A stretch of 14,336 nt of DNA from Flavobacteriales bacterium UBA1820 (GCA_002314265.1 DCEW01000018.1:1-14336); one strand, 5' to 3'. Positions 1 through 9,333 are shown, numbered from the stretch's first letter. Notes: generated by a model not told the origin, from the letters alone. Program-made: numbers and translations.

Positions 1-59
1 TCTTTTCATAAGACAGGAGGCGCCTCGGCCGCGTTAAGATCGAAAACTTCGTTTTCATC

Positions 60-90
60 TTTCCGCTGCGCTCGGCTTTGTGTATCTTTA
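60..90 (+). promoter_or_regulatory. Possible promoter for cca
   Basis: TATCTTTA at 83-90 differs by one base from the Bacteroidota -7 element TAnnTTTG. A TTTC lies about 19 bp upstream (60-63), roughly where the -33 TTTG element is expected. The position is compatible with a leader of about 90 nt before the TTG start at 188, and it overlaps the alternative GTG start at position 80. A small hairpin at 38-59 (GAAAAC/GTTTTC arms) followed by TTT sits just upstream and may end a preceding gene. The call rests on motif matching alone. Confidence 0.35.
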
Positions 91-187
91 TCCCCCGAAA
101 GAAAACCTCGGGAAATACCCTTGCAGGCAGGGGAGGGTAGCCGGGGATGAGCTTTCGGAAGAGTTGGATATAAAAACGCTTTTTACG

Positions 188-1609
188 TTGAATTACAAGG
201 AATTCATAGACGACGATATTTTTTATAAGATCAGTCAGGCCGCCCAGTCGCTGGGTTTTCCTGCCTATGTCATCGGAGGCTATGTGCGCGACCGTTTGCT
301 GGAGCGCCGCCAGCCGAAAGACATCGACGTCGTGTGCGTGGGCAGCGGGATCGAACTGGCCCAGGAAGTTGCCCGGCGGACAGGCAGCCGCCACGTACAG
401 GTATTCCGGAATTTCGGCACCGCGATGCTCCATGTCGGAGCGCTCGAATTGGAATTCGTCGGGGCGCGCCGCGAATCTTACGACCGAAATTCGCGCAAAC
501 CGGTGGTGGAGGACGGAACCCTCGAGGACGACCAGAATCGCCGCGATTTTACGATCAACGCCTTGGCCTTGAGCCTCAATCCGCAGGATTACGGGCAGTT
601 GCTCGATCCTTTCGGAGGCATCGCCGACTTGCATTCCCGCCTGATCCGCACCCCGCTCGATCCGGACATCACCTATTCGGACGACCCCTTGCGCATGATG
701 CGGGCCATCCGCTTTGCCACTCAGTTGGGATTTGTCATCGAACCCGAATCGTTCGAGGCCATCGTCCGCAACCGCGCCCGCCTGTCCATCATTTCCTTCG
801 AGCGCATTACCGCCGAGCTGAACAAGATCCTCGCCGCTCCCCGTCCCTCCACGGGGCTTTCCCTGCTGGACAAAGCCGGACTGCTGGAGTACATCCTGCC
901 CGAACTCACGGCCCTGAAAGGCACGGTCGAAAAACACGGCCAGTCCCACAAGGACAATTTCGTCCATACGCTCGAAGTAGTGGACAACATCGCCCGCAAT
1001 ACCGACAACCTCTACCTGCGTTATGCTGCTTTGCTGCACGACATCGGCAAGGCACCTACCCGGGCGTGGAACGAAAAGATCGGCTGGACTTTCCACGGGC
1101 ACGAATACCTGGGCGGAGCCAAGATGGTACCGAAGGTGTTCCGTCGTTTGCGCTTGCCGCTGGGGGCGGAACTGAAATACGTGCAGAAACTGGTCATTCT
1201 TTCTTCGCGTCCCATCGCCGTAGCCGACCAGGGGGTTACCGATTCGGCGGTGCGCCGTTTGCTGTTCGATGCCGGCGAGGACATCGGCGATCTGATGACC
1301 TTGTGCGAGGCGGACATCACGACCAAAAATGCCGCCCGGCGCAACAAATACCTGCGCAATTTCTCGTATGTGCGCACCCGTATGGCCGAGGTGGAAGAGC
1401 GAGACCGCCTGGCTGCCTGGCAGCCTCCGGTGTCGGGACAGGTCATCATGGAGACTTTCGGCATAGCCCCGAGCCCGGTGGTGGGCGAGATCAAGACCGC
1501 TATCCGCGAGGCGATCCTCGACGGAGTGATCCCCAACGAGTACGACCCGGCATTCGATTTCATGCTGGAAGAAGGAAAGAAACACGGTTTGGTACCGGTG
1601 AAGAAATGA
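188..1609 (+). CDS. cca: CCA tRNA nucleotidyltransferase with C-terminal HD domain
   Basis: This class II nucleotidyltransferase adds or repairs the 3' CCA end of tRNAs in the cytoplasm, using CTP and ATP. With the TTG start at 188 the protein is 473 residues. The head domain has GG at 30-31, catalytic carboxylates D45 and D47 (DID), RRDF at 118-121 and DDPLR at 165-169. An HD phosphohydrolase-type domain follows (H284-D285 in LLHDIGK). The reading frame is open from a GTG at 80, but those 36 extra residues do not resemble the family and the GTG overlaps a promoter-like element. The TTG at 188 gives the N terminus and length usual for Bacteroidales homologues, as I remember them. A TTG at 164 is an alternative start. 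The gene stands alone and is followed by a terminator-like hairpin. It could be a CC- or A-adding enzyme, but one bifunctional enzyme is usual in this phylum. Confidence 0.94.
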   Translation: MNYKEFIDDDIFYKISQAAQSLGFPAYVIGGYVRDRLLERRQPKDIDVVCVGSGIELAQEVARRTGSRHVQVFRNFGTAMLHVGALELEFVGARRESYDRNSRKPVVEDGTLEDDQNRRDFTINALALSLNPQDYGQLLDPFGGIADLHSRLIRTPLDPDITYSDDPLRMMRAIRFATQLGFVIEPESFEAIVRNRARLSIISFERITAELNKILAAPRPSTGLSLLDKAGLLEYILPELTALKGTVEKHGQSHKDNFVHTLEVVDNIARNTDNLYLRYAALLHDIGKAPTRAWNEKIGWTFHGHEYLGGAKMVPKVFRRLRLPLGAELKYVQKLVILSSRPIAVADQGVTDSAVRRLLFDAGEDIGDLMTLCEADITTKNAARRNKYLRNFSYVRTRMAEVEERDRLAAWQPPVSGQVIMETFGIAPSPVVGEIKTAIREAILDGVIPNEYDPAFDFMLEEGKKHGLVPVKK

Positions 1610-1643
1610 CTTTTGTATGGGGACAGGCGGGTTGGCGGAAGGC

Positions 1644-1673
1644 TCTCCGGGAGGAGAACACCCGGAGGTTTTT
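1644..1673 (+). terminator. Rho-independent terminator after cca
   Basis: The arms CTCCGGG (1645-1651) and CCCGGAG (1661-1667) pair perfectly, extended by a T1644-G1668 wobble. The loop is 9 nt and five T follow directly (1669-1673). The hairpin starts 34 bp after the cca stop codon, so it most likely ends that transcript and separates it from the permease gene. Confidence 0.7.
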
Positions 1674-1748
1674 CTCGTGGAATTGTCCGGGACGGAAAAA
1701 ACGGCGAAATACCTGTCGGGGGGAAGGACGATTTTCGGCGAATATTCG

Positions 1749-1755
1749 TAACTTG
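1749..1755 (+). promoter_or_regulatory. Possible promoter for the FtsX-type permease
   Basis: TAACTTG, preceded by an A/T-rich stretch and TTCG, is one T short of TAnnTTTG. The same TTCGTAA context precedes typA (10767 onward). The element lies 48 bp upstream of the permease ATG and downstream of the cca terminator, where a promoter is needed. The match is imperfect. Confidence 0.3.
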
Positions 1756-1803
1756 CCCCTCGGTAAAATTTTGGATGAATTCTCGATAGAATCCTTGTAA
1801 ACT

Positions 1804-3039
1804 ATGTCCGGGTGGAAGGAGATCGTACGGATGGCTTGGGACAATGTCAAGTCCCAGCGTTTGCGTACCGGCATTACGGCCAGCATCATCGCGATCGGCA
1901 TTACCGCTTTGGTGGGTATTCTCACCAGCGTGTCGGCTTTGCGCAGTTCGATGATCGACAGTTTCCAGTCGTTTGGGGCCAATGTGGTAACGGTCTATGG
2001 CGGACGTTGGGCCCCCAAGCAGAGCGACCCATCCGAATGGGTTTATCAGCCCAGAATAGAGTACCGCCACGCGCGCTTGTTCAAGGAAAAGATGGCCGGG
2101 AAAGGGACTGTATCCATCAACGGAACGGCGGCGAGCAACGTGGAGGTCAAGAGCGAATACGACAAGACAGACCCCAACATCCGCTTGGTGGCCGGCGATG
2201 AGAATTATCTGGAATTGAGCGGCTTCAAGGCAGACCAGGGGCGCTTTTTCTCCAACGAGGAAAACGAAAGCGGGCGGAAAGTCGCGGTCATCGGGCCGGA
2301 CATCGTCAAAAAACTGTTTCCCAGCGGAAAACCCATCGGGCAGTACATCAGCGTCAATGGCTTGCGCTATCAGGTGGTGGGCACGGTGCAGAGCCGGGGC
2401 TCGATCATGGGCATGAGCCAGGACAACCTCGTGTTCATTCCCTTGCAGACGGCGCGGGCGGATTACCCGTCCTTTACTTCGTTTACCGTATCGGTCGTGC
2501 CTCTCGAGGGGCTCACGGCCGCCGATGCCGAATTTACCGACAACGTGGAAGTAACGATGCGCATCGTGCGCGGACTTCGTCCTTCGCAGGAGGACAATTT
2601 CATCGTGCGCAACAGCCAATCCATCCTGGACCACATGGAAGGAATGCTGGGCAAGCTCAAGGTGGCTGCCTTGATCATCGGTCTCATCACCATTCTCGGG
2701 TCGTCCATCGCACTGATGAACATCATGCTGGTATCGGTTACCGAGCGTACGCGAGAGATCGGTACGCTCAAGGCCATCGGAGCGGATTCGCGCAGCATTA
2801 CGGCACAATTCCTCATCGAAGCGATCCTCATCGGACAGATAGGAGGTTGGATCGGCATCCTGCTGGGCATTCTGCTGGGCAATATCGTGTCGCTGGCCAT
2901 GCACATATCGTTTGTGCTGCCGGTGGGCGAAATGCTGCTGGCTTTTGCCATTACGTTCGTGGTAGGGGTGGTCTCGGGGTATTATCCGGCGCGCAAGGCT
3001 GCGCATCTGGACCCGATCGAATCGCTTCGTTACGAATAA
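1804..3039 (+). CDS. ABC transporter permease, FtsX/MacB family
   Basis: This 411-residue inner-membrane protein has the MacB-type permease layout. A short cytoplasmic helix (WKEIVRMAWDNVKSQRLRT) precedes TM1 at about 22-45. A large periplasmic core domain spans about 46-285, and three C-terminal TM helices form the FtsX domain (about 288-405). The loop after TM2 carries the family signature VTERTREIGTLKAIGA, and the C terminus has the usual PARKAAHLDPIESLRYE ending. Such permeases work with an ATP-binding subunit to move lipoproteins, peptides or drugs across the envelope, or to transmit mechanical force to periplasmic partners. No ATPase gene is next to it, so it must use one encoded elsewhere or beyond this view. 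The substrate cannot be inferred. The ATG start sits directly before the conserved N-terminal helix. Confidence 0.9.
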   Translation: MSGWKEIVRMAWDNVKSQRLRTGITASIIAIGITALVGILTSVSALRSSMIDSFQSFGANVVTVYGGRWAPKQSDPSEWVYQPRIEYRHARLFKEKMAGKGTVSINGTAASNVEVKSEYDKTDPNIRLVAGDENYLELSGFKADQGRFFSNEENESGRKVAVIGPDIVKKLFPSGKPIGQYISVNGLRYQVVGTVQSRGSIMGMSQDNLVFIPLQTARADYPSFTSFTVSVVPLEGLTAADAEFTDNVEVTMRIVRGLRPSQEDNFIVRNSQSILDHMEGMLGKLKVAALIIGLITILGSSIALMNIMLVSVTERTREIGTLKAIGADSRSITAQFLIEAILIGQIGGWIGILLGILLGNIVSLAMHISFVLPVGEMLLAFAITFVVGVVSGYYPARKAAHLDPIESLRYE

Positions 3040-3066
3040 ATCCCCAAGGGGCGGGAAACGGGCGGC

Positions 3067-3119
3067 ACGAGAGTTTCGGGACGGAACGTTTTTAGTACGA
3101 GAGCTTCGGGACGGAACGT
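3067..3119. repeat. Tandem direct repeat, 23 bp units at 30-bp spacing
   Basis: Copy 1 (3067-3089) and copy 2 (3097-3119) match at 22 of 23 positions; the only difference is t versus c in GAG(T/C)TTCGGG. Each copy is followed by a T-run and a TA(G/A)TAC- or TAATAC-like tail, so the duplicated unit may be nearer 30 bp. The preceding bases (about 3047-3066, GGGCGGGAAACG) may be a degenerate third copy. It lies between the permease and the small membrane protein gene. Function is unknown; it could be slippage duplication, a protein-binding site pair or a weak transcription stop. Confidence 0.75.
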
Positions 3120-3141
3120 CGTTTTTAATACGGAAAAGGAC

Positions 3142-3417
3142 ATGACAGACAAAAAATATTTCGGGTTCGTCAGCTACTTTGCCGCGCTGCTGCTGATCAG
3201 CGCGACGGTATGGTTTTGGGTCGATATATGGATCCTGGCGGTGATCCCCCACATTGTGTTCGGAGCATTTTTCCTGTCGGTCTTCGTCGATACGGGTTAT
3301 ATGTATCTGCGGCGGAACATGACGGCCTTGCGCTTTCGCAATGCGGTGGTGTACAATTTTTCCGCTCTGCTCGCCACCGGAGTCGTCCTGTCCATTCTGT
3401 ATGTGGTATTGAGCTGA
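3142..3417 (+). CDS. Small multi-pass membrane protein, unknown function
   Basis: I do not recognise this 91-residue protein. It is strongly hydrophobic, with likely membrane segments at about 7-25, 28-47 and 68-90. A basic stretch between the last two (YLRRNMTALRFRN) suggests that this loop is cytoplasmic. There is no signal peptidase site and there are no cysteines. The ATG at 3142 has an AAGGA just upstream, a reasonable ribosome binding site, and codon use resembles the neighbours, so it is probably real. It follows the ABC permease by about 100 bp with no clear terminator between, so co-transcription is possible. Its 3' end is followed about 67 bp later by the pyrG promoter element. A role as an accessory subunit of the permease is speculation. 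Confidence 0.7.
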   Translation: MTDKKYFGFVSYFAALLLISATVWFWVDIWILAVIPHIVFGAFFLSVFVDTGYMYLRRNMTALRFRNAVVYNFSALLATGVVLSILYVVLS

Positions 3418-3432
3418 AAAACAAGCAAATAA

Positions 3433-5151
<1,719 letters not shown>

Positions 5152-5182
5152 TCCTGAAATCCCGTTAAAGACCATTTTTTAG

Positions 5183-7102
5183 ATGCTGTTAGGACAAAAC
5201 AACAATTCTTCCGATACCAGTTCTACCTGGGTGTTTTTGTTATTGGCGGTTTTCTTCGTGGGGTACATGTGGTTTACCACGCCTTCTCCCGAAGAACAGG
5301 CCGAGCGATTGGCCGAGGCCGAACGTCTGGCCGAGCAACAAGCCGCCCAAACGACCCAACAGGAAGCCGCTACGGCCGAATTGAATACCTTGGTGGAGGC
5401 CGTACAGGGCGATTCCGTCATCCCGGAAGCGCTCCTGCAACGTTACGGAGCCTTCGCCTATTCGCTCACCCTGCCTTCGGCCGGGGACAGCAGCCGTACG
5501 ACGGTCCTCGAGAACTCCGTACTGCGCATCGCGGTATCCAATCTGGGCGGCGTTCCTTCGGAGGTAACGCTGCTCGATCCGGCGTATCGGACGTATTGGA
5601 AGACGCCCTTGAGCCTGATCAAGGATGGCAATGCCCGTCTGAACATGACCTTCCGCACCTCGGACGGCAAGGTGATCCGCACCAGCGAGATGTACTTCGA
5701 ACCTACGTTGGAACATCGGGGCGATACCACGGTGTTGTCCATGCGGTTGAAGGCTTCGGAGGATGCCTACCTGGAATACCGCTATACCCTCTATCCGGAT
5801 CAGTACATGCTGGACTACCGGGTAAGTTCCAAGGGACTTGCCCAGGTGCTGGAAAACGGCCAGGAGCCGGTGGTGGACTGGTCGATGGATGCCTTCCATA
5901 CGGAAAAGGGACGCACGTATGAAAACCAGTACACGTATCTGTCCTATGCCTATGGCCGAAACGACAAGGTAAAACACCTTTCCGCCGGAGGCGAGGATGA
6001 CAAAACGCTGGACGATGCGACGTGGTTTGCATTCAAACAGCAGTATTTTTCTACCATCCTGCTCCCCGAGGACGGCGTGCACAAAGCGACGTTCACCTCG
6101 CTTACGCTGGAGGATACGCTCTACACCAAGCGTTTTACGGCCAATATGGCACTTCCGGCCCTCTCGGGCGATTTTGACCTGCCGATGAAGCTGTATTTCG
6201 GTCCAAACCGATTCCATACCCTGGACAAGTACGGCGACAACATCTCCGACCTGATCCCGCTGGGATGGGCGATCTTCGGATGGATCAACCGCTGGTTTGT
6301 CATCCCGATGTTCGACCTGCTGTTCTATTCGTGGCACATCAACATGGGGATCGTCATTCTGATCATGACGATCGTCATCAAGATCCTTCTGTCGTTCTTT
6401 ACCTACTCGGGCTACAAGTCTTCGGCCAAGATGCGCTTGCTCAAGCCCGAGATGGAGGCCATCAACCAACAGTATGCCAATGCCGATCCGGCCAAAAAGC
6501 AGCAGGCCATCATGGACCTGTACACCAAAGCGGGTGTGAACCCCTTGGCCGGTTGTTTGCCCTTGTTGCTTCAGATGCCTATCCTGATCGCGATGTACCG
6601 GTTCTTCCCGGCTTCCATCGAATTGCGCGGACAGCATTTCCTGTGGGCGGATGACCTTTCGGCCTACGATTCGGTGCTCAACCTGCCGTTCAACATCCCG
6701 CTCTATGGCGCACATGTGAGCCTGTTTGCGCTCTTGATGGCCATTACGCTGCTGATCAACACCAAGATGACCGGGGGCATGGACCAGCCGCAACAGCCCG
6801 GAATGCCCAACATGAAGTTCCTGATGTACCTCATGCCGGTGATGATGCTCCTGTGGTTCAACTCGGCAGCTTCCGGTCTGTCGTACTATTATACGCTCTC
6901 CACCTTGATCAGCATCGGTCAGATCTGGGTCATCCGCAAGTACTTTATCAACGAAGCCAAACTGCACGCCAAGATCCAGGAAAACCGTCAGAATGCCAAA
7001 ACGCGCGGCCCCTCCAAATGGCAGCGCAAGATGGACGAGATGATGAAACAGGCCGAGGAACAGCGCAACCGCCAGCAGCGCCGCGCAGCCGGCAGAAAAT
7101 AA
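5183..7102 (+). CDS. yidC: Membrane protein insertase YidC
   Basis: YidC inserts and folds inner-membrane proteins, alone or with the Sec translocon. The 639-residue protein has the Gram-negative layout. An N-terminal TM helix (about 15-31) is followed by an A/E/Q-rich, probably helical linker (about 34-70, with AERLAEAERLAE), a large periplasmic beta domain to about 350, and the five-helix insertase core (about 357-590). Core signatures include SSAKMRLLKPEM and GVNPLAGCLPLLLQMPI (from about 451). At the position of the groove arginine of E. coli YidC (R366) there is K400 (TIVIK), which keeps the positive charge. The C-terminal tail (about 605-639) is very basic and rich in Q and R, fitting contact with the ribosome. 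The ATG at 5183 is 31 bp after pyrG, and the likely terminator is the hairpin at 7203-7242. Confidence 0.98.
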   Translation: MLLGQNNNSSDTSSTWVFLLLAVFFVGYMWFTTPSPEEQAERLAEAERLAEQQAAQTTQQEAATAELNTLVEAVQGDSVIPEALLQRYGAFAYSLTLPSAGDSSRTTVLENSVLRIAVSNLGGVPSEVTLLDPAYRTYWKTPLSLIKDGNARLNMTFRTSDGKVIRTSEMYFEPTLEHRGDTTVLSMRLKASEDAYLEYRYTLYPDQYMLDYRVSSKGLAQVLENGQEPVVDWSMDAFHTEKGRTYENQYTYLSYAYGRNDKVKHLSAGGEDDKTLDDATWFAFKQQYFSTILLPEDGVHKATFTSLTLEDTLYTKRFTANMALPALSGDFDLPMKLYFGPNRFHTLDKYGDNISDLIPLGWAIFGWINRWFVIPMFDLLFYSWHINMGIVILIMTIVIKILLSFFTYSGYKSSAKMRLLKPEMEAINQQYANADPAKKQQAIMDLYTKAGVNPLAGCLPLLLQMPILIAMYRFFPASIELRGQHFLWADDLSAYDSVLNLPFNIPLYGAHVSLFALLMAITLLINTKMTGGMDQPQQPGMPNMKFLMYLMPVMMLLWFNSAASGLSYYYTLSTLISIGQIWVIRKYFINEAKLHAKIQENRQNAKTRGPSKWQRKMDEMMKQAEEQRNRQQRRAAGRK

Positions 7103-7202
7103 CCCGTCCGACAGAGAGGGGGAGGAAAAGCCCCGGTCGATCCAGAAAGACGAGAAAATCCCGAGAGGGTTTGGTCGGTCTGGCAAAAATCAAAAGACGG
7201 GG

Positions 7203-7242
7203 AAACGATGCGGGAGGGGCAAAAGCCCCTCCCGCATCGTTT
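7203..7242. terminator. Perfect 18-bp hairpin downstream of yidC
   Basis: AAACGATGCGGGAGGGGC (7203-7220) and its exact reverse complement (7225-7242) flank an AAAA loop. The stem is exceptionally long and GC-rich. It starts about 100 bp after the yidC stop and probably ends or protects the pyrG-yidC transcript. Only the TTT belonging to the stem end follows, so it lacks a classic U-tract. It could instead be an RNA 3'-stabilising structure or a dispersed palindromic repeat. This is the main content of the 350-bp gene-free stretch 7103-7452; apart from the inverted repeat at 7396-7414 I see nothing else there. Confidence 0.6.
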
Positions 7243-7395
7243 GAACACCCCAGAAAGCTCGGAAAGCGCGGAAGCAAGCGGGCAAGACTTGGAACCCCGG
7301 CCGATAAAAGCCGGATAGCGTGTAGAGCACGAGGAAAAACCCGGTCTCGGAAAGGCGAGGGCAGGGCAAAAAGATAAACGAGGGGTTCCTGTTTT

Positions 7396-7414
7396 GATGC
7401 GGATCGGCCGCATC
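7396..7414. promoter_or_regulatory. Inverted repeat upstream of the Crp/Fnr-like gene
   Basis: GATGCGG (7396-7402) and CCGCATC (7408-7414) form a perfect 7-bp inverted repeat around a 5-bp centre, 38 bp before the regulator's ATG. Dyad sites of this size suit dimeric Crp/Fnr-type regulators, so autoregulation is possible, but the sequence is not the classical CRP or FNR site. A TTTTG lies at its left edge (7392-7396), yet I find no convincing TAnnTTTG downstream. The call is tentative. Confidence 0.3.
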
Positions 7415-7452
7415 TTGTATGCGATGAGGGAAAAAAATCGGAAAAGACAACT

Positions 7453-8016
7453 ATGGAACAGGTCATCGAAGCCATGAAAGCGCTGTGTCCGCTCTCCGAA
7501 GACACCATCCGGGAATTGACCGCTTGCGTCACGCCCGAGCGTTATCCGAAGAAATACCGTTTGGTCGAAGCCGGGAAATATGCCCGGGCCGCCTTTTTTA
7601 TCGAAAAGGGGATGACGCGTTCCTATTGGCTGGTCAATGGACAGGAGATCACCACGTCTTTTTCCTGCGAGGGAGGCATCGTTTTCAGCATGGACGAATT
7701 GTACTATGGAAAGATCAGCGAGGAGTACGTGGAGACCATCGAAGAGGTGCTCGTTTACCGGATCTCGCTCGAAGACCTTCGCCGCCTGTTCCACACGAAT
7801 CTCGAACTGTCCAACTGGGGACGGATCATCCACCAGAATGAATACCGCCGTTTGCACCGCTCGCACAAGGAACGCCTCACCCTCTCGGCCAAGGAACGTT
7901 ACGAGGCTTTCCGGCAGCAGTTCCCTCAGGTATGTCGACGGGCGCAACTGGGATACATCGCCTCCTACCTCGGGATCACTCTGCCCACTCTCAGCCGCTT
8001 GCGCGGCGGGAAATAA
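7453..8016 (+). CDS. Crp/Fnr-family transcriptional regulator
   Basis: This 187-residue protein has the Crp/Fnr plan: a cyclic-nucleotide-binding-type beta roll (about 25-110, including AGKYARAAFFIEKGMTRSY), a connecting helix, and a C-terminal helix-turn-helix (about 163-185, QLGYIASYLGITLPTLSRLR). The phosphate-binding cassette of true cAMP receptors (a GE...R-A-A pattern) is not recognisable, and there are no N-terminal cysteines for an FNR iron-sulfur cluster, so the ligand is unknown and may not be cAMP. The protein ends right after the recognition helix, as is common for the short Bacteroidota members. It likely acts as a dimeric DNA-binding regulator. The ATG at 7453 fits the domain start. 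The acyltransferase gene starts 106 bp downstream behind its own promoter element and is one candidate target by proximity. Confidence 0.88.
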   Translation: MEQVIEAMKALCPLSEDTIRELTACVTPERYPKKYRLVEAGKYARAAFFIEKGMTRSYWLVNGQEITTSFSCEGGIVFSMDELYYGKISEEYVETIEEVLVYRISLEDLRRLFHTNLELSNWGRIIHQNEYRRLHRSHKERLTLSAKERYEAFRQQFPQVCRRAQLGYIASYLGITLPTLSRLRGGK

Positions 8017-8072
8017 GGGAGGGGGAGGGGCGCTTTTTGATGCAGATTAAATTTTTTGGCCGCCCCGGTGCT

Positions 8073-8080
8073 TACCTTTG
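8073..8080 (+). promoter_or_regulatory. Promoter for the acyltransferase gene (-7 element)
   Basis: TACCTTTG fully matches TAnnTTTG and lies 42 bp before the ATG at 8122. A TTTG (8055-8058) stands 14 bp upstream, closer than the usual -33 spacing of about 19-20 bp, so the upstream element is uncertain. Confidence 0.55.
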
Positions 8081-8121
8081 TCGGAGTGTTGAACTCATCC
8101 GTTTGAAAACAAAAACCAGCC

Positions 8122-9282
8122 ATGCAAAAAATATCTTCCGCCGCTTTCTCCGACACCAAACCCCATTATGAACTCTTGGACGGTTTGCGGGGAGTAGCCG
8201 CCCTGGTGGTGATCTGGTACCACATCTTCGAAGGGTTTGCTACCAGTCCCATCGACCAGCGATTCAACCACGGGTACTTGGCCGTCGATTTCTTTTTTAT
8301 CCTCTCGGGGTTCGTCGTCGGTTATGCGTACGACGACCGCTGGAAAAAGAAAACGATGGGCACCGGAAATTTTTTCAAGCGCCGGTTGATCCGCCTGCAT
8401 CCGATGGTCGTCCTGGGGGCTGTCCTGGGATTGATCACCTTCCTGTTGCAGGGCAGCCAGAAGTGGGATGGAGCCTCGGTCGGCCTCTCGCTGGTCCTGC
8501 TCGCCTTCCTGCTGAATCTTTTCTTGATACCGGCCTATCCGGGGGCAGCCCACGAAGTGCGGGGAAACGGCGAGATGTACCCCCTGAACGGCCCGAATTG
8601 GTCCCTGTTTTTTGAATACATCGGGAACATTCTCTATGCCTTGTGCCTGCGCCGTCTTTCGACCAAAGCACTCGGGACGCTTGTCGTGGTGGCAGCCGTG
8701 GCGTTGACGGGTTTTGCGGTGGGCAATCTCTCCGGTTTTGGCCACCTGGGCGTAGGTTGGACGCTGGCCGGGCACAATTTTCTGGGAGGGTTTCTCCGGT
8801 TGATCTTTGCCTTTTCGGCCGGGCTGTTTCTCTCGCGCATCTTCAAACCGGTGCACATTCGCGGGGCATTCTGGATATGCAGCCTGGCCGTGATCGTTCT
8901 GCTGTCCATGCCGTATGTGGGGGATGCGGAAACGCCGTGGGTCAACGGCCTGTACGATGCGGTTTGCGTAGTACTCGTTTTTCCGGTCCTGGTTTATCTC
9001 GGAGCCTCGGGACGGGCGAGCGATTCAGGCACCTCCGGGGTGTGCAAGTTTCTGGGCGATGTGTCTTATCCGGTGTACGTGGTGCATTACCCCTTCATGT
9101 ACCTGTTCTACGCCTGGCTGTGGAGCGGGGGAGGGATGGGGCTCTCCTTTTCCCAATGCTGGGCGGTACCTGTGGGCCTTTTCCTGGGAAGCATCCTGCT
9201 GGCCTATCTCTGTCTGAAACTCTACGACGAGCCGCTGCGCAGGTACCTGGCTCGGAAATACCTGCAGGGGAAACAGAAATGA
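8122..9282 (+). CDS. Acyltransferase family 3 membrane protein (OafA/OatA-like)
   Basis: This 386-residue integral inner-membrane protein has about ten predicted TM helices and the acyltransferase-3 signatures. LDGLRGVAALVVIWYH near the N terminus contains the conserved LRG (22-24) and H34. AVDFFFILSGFVVG follows in the second helix, then FFKRRLIRLHPM with the family's R-x-x-R-x-x-P pattern, and a late helix LGDVSYPVYVVHYPFMY. Family members transfer acyl groups, often acetyl, onto sugars of O-antigen, capsule, exopolysaccharide, peptidoglycan or antibiotics. The periplasmic SGNH domain of some OatA proteins is absent. No glycan-synthesis genes are nearby, so the acceptor cannot be deduced. 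The gene has its own promoter and ends at a strong terminator 8 bp after the stop codon. Confidence 0.92.
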   Translation: MQKISSAAFSDTKPHYELLDGLRGVAALVVIWYHIFEGFATSPIDQRFNHGYLAVDFFFILSGFVVGYAYDDRWKKKTMGTGNFFKRRLIRLHPMVVLGAVLGLITFLLQGSQKWDGASVGLSLVLLAFLLNLFLIPAYPGAAHEVRGNGEMYPLNGPNWSLFFEYIGNILYALCLRRLSTKALGTLVVVAAVALTGFAVGNLSGFGHLGVGWTLAGHNFLGGFLRLIFAFSAGLFLSRIFKPVHIRGAFWICSLAVIVLLSMPYVGDAETPWVNGLYDAVCVVLVFPVLVYLGASGRASDSGTSGVCKFLGDVSYPVYVVHYPFMYLFYAWLWSGGGMGLSFSQCWAVPVGLFLGSILLAYLCLKLYDEPLRRYLARKYLQGKQK

Positions 9283-9290
9283 TTTTTTAT

Positions 9291-9320
9291 CGGGCTGCCC
9301 GACGGGCAGCCCGTTTTTTT
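9291..9320 (+). terminator. Rho-independent terminator after the acyltransferase gene
   Basis: CGGGCTGCCC (9291-9300) pairs perfectly with GGGCAGCCCG (9304-9313) around a GAC loop, followed by seven T (9314-9320). It starts just 8 bp after the stop codon. A T-rich stretch before the stem is not a clean A-tract, so action in the reverse direction is less likely. Its hairpin is the exact reverse complement of the one at 10600-10622. Confidence 0.9.
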
Positions 9321-9333
9321 CTCCGGGATTGCC

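Noticed and set aside
38..62. Small hairpin followed by TTT at the left edge, considered as a terminator
   Set aside because: The stem is only 6 bp plus 3 bp across a bulge, with a short T-run and no visible upstream gene, so it is noted only within the promoter entry.
5240..7186. 648-codon open frame on the minus strand opposite yidC
   Set aside because: It mirrors yidC, which has full family support, and the translated sequence is low-complexity H/R/Q-rich without recognisable motifs.
6988..7947. 319-codon minus-strand frame covering the gap after yidC, with a TATCTTTT promoter-like element near 7370
   Set aside because: The frame overlaps the yidC end and the Crp-like gene, has no domain or signal, and the GC-rich gap is open by chance in several frames.
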